From CAZTHL01 sp964613585 (GTDB taxonomy: Bacteria > Pseudomonadota > Alphaproteobacteria > DSM-16000 > Inquilinaceae): a stretch of DNA of 34,766 bases. The notes under the pieces were generated by a model. That model ran no database searches and was not told the DNA's origin. It worked only from the letters and a program-made list of their open reading frames with translations. The position numbers were made by a program, and so were the translations under genes. Numbering within the stretch: the stretch's first letter is position 1; every line of letters begins with the position of its first letter. Where the stretch lies: NCBI GenBank assembly GCA_964613585.1, contig CAZTHL010000038.1, forward strand, positions 1 through 34,766. Direction: 5' to 3'. Shown in pieces: positions 1 through 7,757 of the stretch.

Positions 1-179
1 TTTAAATGCTTTTCCAATTTTTCATTTTGTAGTTCAATAATTGGGAGTGCCTCCAATACAGCCGCATCAATCAGGCCCATGATCTCGGAGAAAACAATTT
101 CGGCGGCTTCTGCGCCCGCGTCACTCTCGCCGATATGTTGATATACTAGCGCTCGAAGTCGTTCCGACGGCTCTTCCAT
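1..179 (-). CDS. Partial hypothetical protein (3' end outside window)
   Basis: An ATG at 177-179 on the minus strand opens a reading frame that runs without a stop to the window edge (59 codons). The product begins MEEPSERLRALVYQH and is acidic and probably helical, with no cysteines and no motif I recognise. Its codons are less GC-biased than those of the genes that follow, and the flanking DNA is A+T-richer, which could mean recent acquisition. There is only a weak purine run before the start. It is oriented away from the mycofactocin locus. No function is proposed. It could be a chance frame, but the absence of stops and the ordinary amino acid composition favour a real gene. Confidence 0.5.
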   Translation of the reverse strand, partial: MEEPSERLRALVYQHIGESDAGAEAAEIVFSEIMGLIDAAVLEALPIIELQNEKLEKHL

Positions 180-705
180 CTCTGTACGTCTCTGTTCGGT
201 TCGACAGTGATTCGCAAGTCTGCTACCACATCTCGTTCTCGAAGTAAAGAGTGTCTCACGATATAGGTAGGATATGGGAGGTTGATCGATCGCAAAGGGC
301 TCCCATTGGCATAGCGACTGACGCCGAAAAAGGGCTTCCGTGATTGTAGCGGCGGCCGTGGTTTTCCCGCCCGATACCTCCGGATTAATCCCCTCGGACC
401 GGCGCGGGAGGCATCCGGAAATGCACCCTCGGGCTGATGTTTCTGTCGGGCTTGTTCTGTTATTTCATGCCGTTACCGAAAGCTTGTTGCCGAGATTCAG
501 GGGTAACGGTTCGCGTTCTTTCCGCGCTGCGGCATGTTCCTGACGCGACGGAGCCGGCCGCAGGCCCCAGGGGTCCGACCGGCCGTCGCCGCCGCGCCGG
601 GCCCCGGCGCGGGACGTGAGCGCGCGGCCGCCGCCCCTCCCCGGCAGCGACGCCAAGAATGTCGCCGGCGACCACGCCGGCGCCGCGCCTTAGGGAGGCA
701 CGCCC
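180..705. other. Intergenic region, no gene seen
   Basis: This 526-base gap separates the leftward partial gene from the rightward hupE-like gene, so promoters for both should lie here. Base composition changes from A+T-richer (to about 340) to very GC-rich (after about 540). I see no convincing sigma-70 promoter, riboswitch or RNA gene. The short open frames here look like shadows. An AGGGAGG ribosome-binding site at 692-698 serves the next gene. Confidence 0.6.
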
Positions 706-1308
706 ATGCACCGTCTCACGCCCGCACGCCCGATCTCTGCCCTCGCCCTGGCGGCGCCGCTCGGCCTCGTCGCCGGCACCGCCTTTGCCCATACCGGCGC
801 CGGCGCCGTCGGCGGCTTCCTCTCCGGGGTGTCGCACCCGCTGTTCGGTGCCGACCACCTACTCGCCATGGTCGCCGTCGGCCTGTGGGCGGGGCTGCTC
901 GGCGGCGGCGCCCGCTGGCGGATCCCGGCCAGCTTCGTGGCCGTGATGCTGGCGGGCGGGGCGCTGGCGCTCGGCTTCGCCGGCCTGCCGCTGGTCGAGC
1001 TGATGATCGTCGGCTCGGTGGTCGCGCTCGGCGCCCTGGTGGCGCTCAACGTGCGCGTCGCCACCGCCGCCGGCATGGCGGTCGTCGCCGCTTTCGCCCT
1101 CTTCCACGGCTACGCCCACGGGCTCGAGATGCCGGCGACCGCCGCCGGGCTCGCCTATTTCAGCGGGTTCGCGCTGGCCACCGCGGCGCTGCACGCGCTC
1201 GGCCTCGGCATCGGCGTGCTGGCCGGGCGGCTCGACCGGGCTGTGGCGGTCCGGGCGGCCGGCGGCGCGATCGCCGCGGCCGGGGTTCTGATGGTGGTCG
1301 GGGTCTAG
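706..1308 (+). CDS. hupE: HupE/UreJ-family metal permease
   Basis: A 200-residue, very hydrophobic protein with an N-terminal signal sequence ending near AFA-HT (about residue 28). It carries the two HupE/UreJ signatures: HPLFGADH at residues 44-51, and HGYAHGLE at 134-141 within a later membrane helix. The length is normal for the family. Characterised members are thought to move nickel or cobalt across the inner membrane for hydrogenase or urease. No hydrogenase or urease gene is visible here, so the ion is uncertain. It starts at an ATG 7 bases after AGGGAGG. It stands 182 bases before the methanol dehydrogenase gene and in the same direction, followed by a repeat and a hairpin, so it may be a separate transcript. 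Supplying metal to the downstream enzymes is my inference. Confidence 0.85.
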   Translation: MHRLTPARPISALALAAPLGLVAGTAFAHTGAGAVGGFLSGVSHPLFGADHLLAMVAVGLWAGLLGGGARWRIPASFVAVMLAGGALALGFAGLPLVELMIVGSVVALGALVALNVRVATAAGMAVVAAFALFHGYAHGLEMPATAAGLAYFSGFALATAALHALGLGIGVLAGRLDRAVAVRAAGGAIAAAGVLMVVGV

Positions 1309-1318
1309 CGGCCGCGCC

Positions 1319-1353
1319 GACCGGCATCAGGACCGCCGACCGGCATCAGGACC
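1319..1353. repeat. Tandem direct repeat, two copies with 19-bp period
   Basis: The 16-base word GACCGGCATCAGGACC occurs at 1319-1334 and again at 1338-1353, separated by GCC. It lies just after the hupE stop codon. Its role is unknown; it may be replication slippage. Confidence 0.75.
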
Positions 1354-1362
1354 GGATCTAGG

Positions 1363-1405
1363 GCCCCCGCCCCGGCCCTCCGCCGCCTTCGCGCGGGCGG
1401 GGGGC
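1363..1405 (+). terminator. GC-rich inverted repeat after hupE, possible terminator
   Basis: GCCCCCGCCC at 1363-1372 can pair with GGGCGGGGGGC at 1395-1405 with one bulged G, leaving a loop of about 22 bases. There is no following T-run, so this is at best a weak intrinsic terminator or a pause structure between hupE and mdo. Confidence 0.35.
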
Positions 1406-1490
1406 GACAACAAGGATCGGGTCGGGATCGCCGGCCGAGACGAGCCAAGACCAAAAGCAACGACAAATCAGGTCAACGGAGGACGCACCC

Positions 1491-2756
1491 ATGCAGGCCG
1501 AGAAGCTCTGGCAGTTTCCGATCAAGGAGTTTCACCGGATGCCGCGCGGCATCCTCGGGCCCGGCGCCTACGAGATGGTCGGCGTCGAAGCGAAGAAGCT
1601 GGGGTTCAAGCGCTCGCTGCTCGGCACCTCGGGCCTGCGCGGCACCGGCATCGTCGAGGACATCGCCGGCAAGGTGAGGTACCAGGGCATCGACGTGGTC
1701 ATCTACGATCAGATTGAGTCCAATCCAAAGGACTACAACTGCATGGAGATGGCCGACCTGTACCAGCGCGAGAGCTGCGACAGCTTCATCTCGGTGGGCG
1801 GCGGCAGCGTCACCGACGCGGTCAAGGGCGCGCGCATCGTCGTCGCCCATGACGGCCGCAACATCAACGAGTTCGACGGCTTCAACAAGTCCGAGAACCC
1901 GGACAACCCGCCGCACATCGCCATCAACACCACGGCCGGCACCGGCTCGGAGACGAGCTGGGCCTATGTGATCACCGACACCACGTCGGAGAAGGCGCCC
2001 TACAAGTGGCTGGGCTTCGACGACAACTGCCCGGTCACGCTCGGCATCAACGACCCGGTCCTGTTCTTCTCGATGCCGCAGGACCTGACCGCGTTCTGCG
2101 GCTTCGACGTGCTGGCCCACGCCTCTGAGCCCTACGTCTCGCGCCTCGACTTCCTGCCCAGCCTGGGCAGCGCGCTCAAGGTGATCGAGCTGGTGGCGGA
2201 GAACCTGCGCCGCACCGTGTTCGAGCCGCTGAACTACGAGGCGCGCTACAACATGATGTACGCCTCCTACATGGCGGCGCAGGCCTTCAACAGCGGCGGC
2301 CTCGGCATCATCCACGCCACCAGCCACGCCGTCAGCGCCTACTACGACACCCATCACGGCCTCAACAACGCCATCGCCCTGCCGCGCGTGTGGGAATACA
2401 ACATGCCCACCAACTACAAGCGGTTCCGCGACATCGCCCGGGCCATGGGCGAGAACGTCGACGGGCTGACCGACATCTCGGCGGCCGAGCGGGCGCTCGA
2501 GGCGGCGATCCGCTTGAGCAAGGACGTCGGCATCCCGGCCAACTTCACCAGCACGCCCGAGTACACCAAGTCGCGCATGGGCCTCGGCAAGTACGCCGAA
2601 TGGGGCGGCAAGAAGATCGTCGGCGACCAGCGCGACGTCGACCGGCTGACCAAGCACCTGCTGGGCGACGGCTCGACCCCGGGCAACGCGCGCGAGGTCA
2701 CCTACGAGGCCGTGGCGCCGATGGTCCAGCACGCGCTGACCGGCTCCTACTACTAG
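1491..2756 (+). CDS. mdo: NDMA-dependent methanol dehydrogenase (group III metal-dependent ADH)
   Basis: A 421-residue cytoplasmic alcohol dehydrogenase of the iron-containing (group III) family. It resembles the actinobacterial NDMA-dependent methanol dehydrogenases, whose NAD(H) is bound tightly and must be re-oxidised in place by mycofactocin. Visible features are GGGS at residues 103-106 and NTTAGTGSE at 146-154 for the dinucleotide, and the metal ligands D206 and H210 (in FDVLAH), H279 (in ATSH) and H289 (in DTHHG). The start is supported by CGGAGGA at 1477-1483. The expected reaction is methanol to formaldehyde; other primary alcohols are possible. It heads the mycofactocin gene run and is followed after about 100 bases by the AAA ATPase. 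The family is known mainly from Actinobacteria, so acquisition by transfer is likely. Confidence 0.9.
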   Translation: MQAEKLWQFPIKEFHRMPRGILGPGAYEMVGVEAKKLGFKRSLLGTSGLRGTGIVEDIAGKVRYQGIDVVIYDQIESNPKDYNCMEMADLYQRESCDSFISVGGGSVTDAVKGARIVVAHDGRNINEFDGFNKSENPDNPPHIAINTTAGTGSETSWAYVITDTTSEKAPYKWLGFDDNCPVTLGINDPVLFFSMPQDLTAFCGFDVLAHASEPYVSRLDFLPSLGSALKVIELVAENLRRTVFEPLNYEARYNMMYASYMAAQAFNSGGLGIIHATSHAVSAYYDTHHGLNNAIALPRVWEYNMPTNYKRFRDIARAMGENVDGLTDISAAERALEAAIRLSKDVGIPANFTSTPEYTKSRMGLGKYAEWGGKKIVGDQRDVDRLTKHLLGDGSTPGNAREVTYEAVAPMVQHALTGSYY

Positions 2757-2858
2757 GCCGGCCCTCGATCCCACAAGCCCCGTACCGCAACCGGAGCCGG
2801 CGGCCCGTCGCCACCCCCTGCCACCCCCGGGGACGGGCCGCCGACGAGAGGGTTCCCG

Positions 2859-4127
2859 ATGTTCGAGTCCATCGAGCAGACGGAAGCGCGCCTGGCGGAG
2901 CATAACTATATATGCGACCGCCGGCTGGCGACCGTCAGCTTCCTGGCCTACCGGATGCGCAAGCCGATCCTGATCGAGGGGCCGGCCGGCGTGGGCAAGA
3001 CCGAGCTCGCCAAGGTCACGGCCGCGGCGCTCGGCCGGCCGCTCATCCGCCTGCAGTGCTACGGCGGGCTCGACGAGACCCGGGCGCTCTACGAGTGGGA
3101 GTACGGCAAGCAACTGCTGTACACCCAGATCCTGCGCGACAAGATCGGCCGGCTGTTCGCCGACGTCGACGACCTGCGCGAGGCGGTCGAGCGGCTGCGC
3201 CGCCAGGAGGACGTGTTCTTCTCCGAGCACTTCCTGGTGCGCCGGCCGGTGCTGCAGGCGATCACCGCGCCCGAGCCGGTGGTCCTGCTGATCGACGAGA
3301 TCGACCGGGCCGAGGAGCAGTTCGAGGCGTTCCTGCTCGAGGTCCTGAGCGACTACCAGGTGACGGTGCCGGAGCTGGGCACGGTCACGGCCGCCACGCC
3401 GCCCAGCGTCATCATCACCAGCAACAACACCCGCGACCTGTCCGACGCGCTCAAGCGGCGCTGCCTGCACCTGTTCATCGACTACCCGGACGAGGCGCGC
3501 GAGCTCGAGATCCTGCGGCGCAAGGTGCCCGGGCTGGCCGAGACCCTGGCGGCCCAGGTGGTCGAGGTGATCCGCCGCCTGCGCGCGCTCGACCTGCGCA
3601 AGGCGCCCAGCATCGGCGAGACGCTGGACTGGGCCCAGGCGCTGGTGCTGCTCAACGCCGAGCGGCTGACCCACGACCTGGTCGAGGAGACGCTCGAGCT
3701 TCTGGTCAAGCACGAGCGCGACACCGCCCAGGCGCGCGAGCACGCCGACTGGCTGCTCGAGGGCATCGACGCCCGCCGCGCCGGTCGCGGGCACGGTCAC
3801 GACCACGGCCATCACCATCATCACGGCCACGGGCACCCGCATCACCATCACCATCACCAGGGGCCCGGGCACGACCACGAGCACAGCCACGCGCCCGGTC
3901 ACGGCCACGATCACGATCACGGCCCCGGGCAACCGGCCCATGAGCCCGAGGCGCCGAACGGCCAGGCCCGCCCGGCGGCGATGAACCATCAGGCGACGCC
4001 GCTCCGGCCGCCGCGGCGCCCGGCCGAGGTCGACCGGCAGGAGGCCGAGGCCCGCCAGGCCGAGCATTCCGCGCGCTACTTCGGCGGCTACCGGGGCCGC
4101 ACCGACGGCCGGGTCGGGGAGGCCTGA
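2859..4127 (+). CDS. CoxD/MoxR-type AAA+ ATPase with histidine-rich tail
   Basis: A 422-residue protein whose first ~300 residues are a MoxR/CoxD-type AAA+ ATPase. Walker A GPAGVGKT is at 41-48, Walker B LLIDEID at 143-149 and sensor-like TSNNTRDLSDALKRRC at 187-202. The remaining ~110 residues are unusual: residues 311-361 are dominated by His, Gly, Asp and Pro, with runs of five and six histidines, followed by a Pro/Arg/Glu-rich end. Family members work with a VWA partner to mature or load metal into enzymes (CoxD in CO dehydrogenase, MoxR in methanol oxidation). The partner gene follows with a TGATG overlap at 4125-4129. The His tail suggests binding or storage of Ni, Zn, Co or Fe, as in HypB or SlyD tails. 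The client is unknown; the adjacent methanol dehydrogenase is the obvious candidate. Confidence 0.87.
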   Translation: MFESIEQTEARLAEHNYICDRRLATVSFLAYRMRKPILIEGPAGVGKTELAKVTAAALGRPLIRLQCYGGLDETRALYEWEYGKQLLYTQILRDKIGRLFADVDDLREAVERLRRQEDVFFSEHFLVRRPVLQAITAPEPVVLLIDEIDRAEEQFEAFLLEVLSDYQVTVPELGTVTAATPPSVIITSNNTRDLSDALKRRCLHLFIDYPDEARELEILRRKVPGLAETLAAQVVEVIRRLRALDLRKAPSIGETLDWAQALVLLNAERLTHDLVEETLELLVKHERDTAQAREHADWLLEGIDARRAGRGHGHDHGHHHHHGHGHPHHHHHHQGPGHDHEHSHAPGHGHDHDHGPGQPAHEPEAPNGQARPAAMNHQATPLRPPRRPAEVDRQEAEARQAEHSARYFGGYRGRTDGRVGEA

Positions 4128-5689
4128 TGGACGCCCCGATCAACCGGTTCATCCGCCTTCTGAAGAGCAACGGGGTGCGCGTCTCGCCCTCGGAATCGCT
4201 CGACGCCATGCAGGCGCTGCTCACCGTCACGCTCGCCGACCGGGAGACCGTGCGCACGGTGCTGCGCAGCACCCTGGTCAAGGACATGCACGACATCCCG
4301 GTCTTCGAGGAGCTGTTCGCGCTGTTCTTCAGCCTGCCGGGGCCGGACCGGGGCCCGGAGGTCGGCCACGGCCACGACCACCATCACCATGACGGCGAGC
4401 CGGCCGAGCCGGAGCGGGTCTCCTTCGCCCCGGAGGACACCGAGGTCACCGACGACGGCCAGCATCTGCACGGCGAGCCCATGCAGATCCGCGACCTGTT
4501 CGATGCCGACCGGATGGTGACCCGGTACAACCCGCACCAGGACCCCAATCAGCTCGCCCTGTCGGCCATGGGCCAGGGGCTGATCCTCAATCGCAACAAG
4601 GACGAGCTGGAACGGGTGATGAACAAGCTCACTCATCAGCTCCACGTCCGGCGGGTCGGCAACATCGCCCGGCCGGGCGAGCTCAACTTCGGCGAGGCGC
4701 TCGAGCATCTGGACGAGGACCTGATCGTCAACGCCGCCGACACCCTGCTCGACGAGCTGCGCGACCTGGAGGTCGACGAGGCGCTGGTCGATCGGCTGGC
4801 CCGGAGCCTTGACGGCATCATCGAGAACCTGCCGGCGCTGCTGAAGCAGTATCTCGAGCGCGAGATGGCGCTGGGGCACGCTAGGCCGGCCCCGGACCCG
4901 CACGCCGGGCCGATCCGCTCGGCCTACGACTACCGCTTCACCGAGAGCGAGCGGCGGCAGATGGAGGAGATCGTCCGTCGCCTGGGCCGGCGCCTGCGCG
5001 GCGCGCGCTCGTCGCGCCGGGTGGTCGGCCCGCGCGGCCGGGTCGACGTCGCCCGCACCATGCGCGGCTGCATGGCCTTCGACGGCATCCCGTTCCGCCC
5101 GGTGCTGACCCGGCGGCAGGACGACAAGCCGCGCCTGGTCGTGCTGTGCGATGTCAGCCTGTCGGTGCGCACGACCGCCCGCTTCATGCTGCACCTGGTC
5201 TACAGCCTGCAGTCGCTGTTCGAGCAGGTGCGCAGCTTCGTCTTCGTCGCCGATCTCGCCGACGCCACCCAACACCTGGAGCAGCTGCCGATCGACCGGG
5301 CGATCGCCGCGGTGTTCGGCGGCGAGTTGATCGACTGCGATGCCAACAGCAACTACGGCCGGGCGCTCGGGCAGTTCTGCCGGGATCATCTGGACACGGT
5401 GACGCCGCGCACCACGGTGATCGTGCTGGGCGACGGCCGCGGTAACCGCCACCCGCCCAATGTCCAGGCGCTCGAGCAGATCCGCCGGCGCGCCCGCCAG
5501 CTGGTCTGGCTGTCGCCCGAGCCGCGCGGCAGCTGGGGCCTCGGCAGCTCCGACATGCCGCTCTACGAGCCGGTCTGCCACCGGGCCGAGGTGGTGCGCA
5601 ACCTGACGCAGCTGGGCCGGGCCGCAGAGACCCTGCTGCGCGCCGCGCCTTCCGGGGCCGGGGCCGGGGCCGGGGCCGGGGCCCGGTGA
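4127..5689 (+). CDS. CoxE-like VWA-domain protein with histidine cluster
   Basis: A 520-residue partner of the preceding ATPase, translationally coupled to it (TGATG). The C-terminal half (about residues 335-500) is a CoxE-type von Willebrand A domain with an intact metal-ion-dependent adhesion motif, DVSLS at 342-346, and a later LGDGRGN at 434-440. The N-terminal half is helical and contains a short His cluster, HGHDHHHHDG, at 81-90. It ends in a Gly-Ala repeat encoded by five GGGGCC units. MoxR plus CoxE-VWA pairs are generally chaperone machines acting on metalloenzymes in the cytoplasm. Both members carrying His clusters is not usual for CoxD/CoxE and points to metal handling. No cox genes are present in the window. 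Confidence 0.85.
   Translation: MDAPINRFIRLLKSNGVRVSPSESLDAMQALLTVTLADRETVRTVLRSTLVKDMHDIPVFEELFALFFSLPGPDRGPEVGHGHDHHHHDGEPAEPERVSFAPEDTEVTDDGQHLHGEPMQIRDLFDADRMVTRYNPHQDPNQLALSAMGQGLILNRNKDELERVMNKLTHQLHVRRVGNIARPGELNFGEALEHLDEDLIVNAADTLLDELRDLEVDEALVDRLARSLDGIIENLPALLKQYLEREMALGHARPAPDPHAGPIRSAYDYRFTESERRQMEEIVRRLGRRLRGARSSRRVVGPRGRVDVARTMRGCMAFDGIPFRPVLTRRQDDKPRLVVLCDVSLSVRTTARFMLHLVYSLQSLFEQVRSFVFVADLADATQHLEQLPIDRAIAAVFGGELIDCDANSNYGRALGQFCRDHLDTVTPRTTVIVLGDGRGNRHPPNVQALEQIRRRARQLVWLSPEPRGSWGLGSSDMPLYEPVCHRAEVVRNLTQLGRAAETLLRAAPSGAGAGAGAGAR
5654..5683. repeat. Hexanucleotide microsatellite (GGGGCC)x5
   Basis: Five perfect GGGGCC units encode the Gly-Ala end of the VWA protein and stop 3-4 bases before the GTG/TGA overlap with the next gene. 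Copy-number change would keep frame but alter the leader of the mftM start. A three-unit version occurs at 12710-12727 near the end of etfA. Confidence 0.85.
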
Positions 5690-6714
5690 CCGCCATGGCG
5701 CCGATCACCCTGTCCCGCGCCCGGCACCGCTTCCTGGCCGACTGCCTCGCCGATCGCGCCCTGCCGCTGGCCCGCAGCGCGCGCTTCGCCATCTTCGACA
5801 TCGATCCCGAGCGGCCCGGCGGCCGGCCGGACGGGCTCGACCCCGACGACATCGTGCTGATCCACGACTTCGCGCCGGCGGAGATCGACAACAACATCGG
5901 CCGCCACGTCGCCGAGGAGCTGCTGCCCCTGCTCGCCGACCGGGCCCACCGCGGCGGCTGGGCGGCCAGCGAGCAGGCGCTGTTCGAGCGCTTCGTCGGC
6001 GAGATCGTGCGCTCGATCGACGGCGACGAGCGGCGCGCCTGGCACCTGTTCTACGACAACACCCTGGCCGCCCTGGCGCGCGTCGGCAACGGCTTCGGCC
6101 TGGGGACGAACGGCGGGCCGCCGGCGCCGAAGGACTTCATCGGCGACTTCGCGGCGATCTACCGGCGCGTGGCCGGGCTGATCGAGGAGGCCGCGCCGGC
6201 CACGGTGCTCGACGTCGCCACCTGCTTCGGCTTCCTGCCGCTGCTGCTGGCGCGCGGCGTCGACGGCCGGGCGCCGGCGCCGGCCCGGCGGATCGTCGGC
6301 TGCGACCTGAACGGCGCGCTCGTCGACCTGGCGGCGGACTATGCCGCGGCGCGAGGCGTCGAGGGCGTCCGCTTCGTCCGCGCCGACCTGCTGGCCGAGG
6401 CCGGCCGGCGCGAGCTCGACGGGCCGTCCGACGTGGTGACGGCGATCCACCTGCTCGAGCATCTGGCGCCGGAGGAGACCGGGCCGGCGCTCGACGCGCT
6501 GTGGGCGCTGACCGGCCGGCGGCTGGTCATCGCCGTGCCCGTCGAGATCGTCCCCGACCCGCGCTTCGGACACCGACAGACCTTCGACCGGGAGCGTCTG
6601 GCGGCGCTCGGCGCACGCACCGGCGGCGCCTGCCGCAGCTTCGAGGATCACGGCGCCTGGCTGGTGATCGACCGTCCCCCCGGCGCCCGCGCCAACGGAG
6701 CCTGTGCCCCATGA
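5686..6714 (+). CDS. mftM: Mycofactocin oligosaccharide methyltransferase MftM (probable)
   Basis: A 342-residue class I SAM-dependent methyltransferase. The first ~170 residues are a lineage-specific domain. The Rossmann part follows: VLDVATCFGFLP (174-185) as the SAM-binding motif, GCDLNG at 205-210 as the acidic ribose-binding loop, and TAIHLLEHL at 252-260. MftM in mycobacteria methylates a glucose of the mycofactocin oligosaccharide. Assignment to MftM rests on overall resemblance and on the position directly before mftC (ATGA overlap at 6711-6714). The GTG at 5686 overlaps the VWA stop (GTGA). An ATG at 5695 is an equally good start and neither has a clear ribosome-binding site. Another methyltransferase role cannot be excluded. 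Confidence 0.7.
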   Translation: MTAMAPITLSRARHRFLADCLADRALPLARSARFAIFDIDPERPGGRPDGLDPDDIVLIHDFAPAEIDNNIGRHVAEELLPLLADRAHRGGWAASEQALFERFVGEIVRSIDGDERRAWHLFYDNTLAALARVGNGFGLGTNGGPPAPKDFIGDFAAIYRRVAGLIEEAAPATVLDVATCFGFLPLLLARGVDGRAPAPARRIVGCDLNGALVDLAADYAAARGVEGVRFVRADLLAEAGRRELDGPSDVVTAIHLLEHLAPEETGPALDALWALTGRRLVIAVPVEIVPDPRFGHRQTFDRERLAALGARTGGACRSFEDHGAWLVIDRPPGARANGACAP

Positions 6715-7742
6715 GCTACGAGATCTTCCGCCGCGGCCTGGACGCGCCGATCTGCCTGACCTGGGAGATCACCTGGGGCTGCAACCTGCGCTGCGTGCAC
6801 TGCCTGTCCTCCTCGGGCATCCGTCGCGCCGACGAGCTGACCACCGCGCAGGCGCGGCGGCTGATCGACGAGTGGGCCGCCATGACGGTGTTCTACATCA
6901 ATGTCGGCGGCGGTGAGCCGATGAGCCGGCCGGACTTCGTCGAGCTGATGGACCACGCACTCGACCGCGGCCTCGGCGTCAAGTTCAGCACCAACGGCAC
7001 CCTGATCGACGACACGGCGGCGGCCTGGATCGCCTCGCGCGCCTATCTCGACGTGCAGATCAGCATCGACGGGGCGTCGCCGGCGACCAGCGATCCCGTG
7101 CGCGGCCGGGGCTCGTTCCGGCGCGCGCTGCAGGCCATGGAGCGGCTGGCGGCGCGCGGCGCCGGCTTCAAGATCAACGCCACCGTGACCCGGGAGAACA
7201 TCGCCGAGCTCGATGATCTGCATGCCCTGGCGCGGCGCTTCGGCGCCGAGCTCCGGCTGACCCGCCTGCGCCCGACCGGCCGCGGCGGCGCGGTATGGCG
7301 CGACCTGGCGCCGACCCGGGCGCAGAACCGGCGGCTCCACGGCTGGCTGCTGGCCCACCCCGACGTCCTGACCGGCGACAGCTTCTTTCATCTGTCCGCC
7401 CTCGGCCAGCCGGTCGCCGGCCTCAACATGTGCGGGGCGGGGCGCATCGTCTGCTGCGTCGACCCGGTGGGCGACGTCTACGCCTGCCCGTTCCTGCTGG
7501 CGCCGGCGTTCGCCGCCGGCAATGTCCGTGAGCCCGGCGGCTTCGCCCGGCTGTGGCGGGATGCGCCGCGCTTCCGGCAGCTGCGCGACTGGCAGGTCGG
7601 CGGCGCGTGCGAGACCTGCAACGCCTACGGCGAGTGCCACGGCGGCTGCATCGCGGTGAAGCACTTCACCGGCCGCGGGCTCGACGATCCGGATCCGGAC
7701 TGCGTGCTCGGGACGCCCGCGCGCGCGCCGGTGCCGGCCTGA
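6711..7742 (+). CDS. mftC: Mycofactocin radical SAM maturase MftC
   Basis: A 343-residue radical SAM/SPASM enzyme. The CX3CX2C cluster (C24, C28, C31) binds the SAM-cleaving 4Fe-4S cluster, and GGGEP is at 66-70. The C-terminal SPASM domain has cysteines at 241, 248, 249, 259, 300, 303, 309, 313 and 331 for auxiliary clusters. MftC, with MftB, first oxidatively decarboxylates the C-terminal tyrosine of MftA, then makes a carbon-carbon bond between the decarboxylated Tyr and the preceding Val. The start overlaps the mftM stop (ATGA). The length is about one normal MftC. In this locus it is separated from its partner mftB by more than 10 kb, although both lie in the same gene run. Confidence 0.93.
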   Translation: MSYEIFRRGLDAPICLTWEITWGCNLRCVHCLSSSGIRRADELTTAQARRLIDEWAAMTVFYINVGGGEPMSRPDFVELMDHALDRGLGVKFSTNGTLIDDTAAAWIASRAYLDVQISIDGASPATSDPVRGRGSFRRALQAMERLAARGAGFKINATVTRENIAELDDLHALARRFGAELRLTRLRPTGRGGAVWRDLAPTRAQNRRLHGWLLAHPDVLTGDSFFHLSALGQPVAGLNMCGAGRIVCCVDPVGDVYACPFLLAPAFAAGNVREPGGFARLWRDAPRFRQLRDWQVGGACETCNAYGECHGGCIAVKHFTGRGLDDPDPDCVLGTPARAPVPA

Positions 7743-7757
7743 GGGACACGCGCGACC

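Noticed and set aside
180..705. A cobalamin or NiCo riboswitch upstream of hupE
   Set aside because: I looked for the conserved boxes of these riboswitches and did not see them.
3780..3930. CRISPR-like or tandem-repeat array in CAC/CAT-rich DNA
   Set aside because: The repetition is the in-frame histidine-rich tail of the AAA ATPase; there are no spacers.
1473..4067. An 864-codon minus-strand open frame opposite mdo and the AAA ATPase gene
   Set aside because: It is a shadow created by GC-rich third positions. The sense-strand proteins have clear family motifs, while this one is low-complexity (Val/Leu/Arg/Gly) with no domain.
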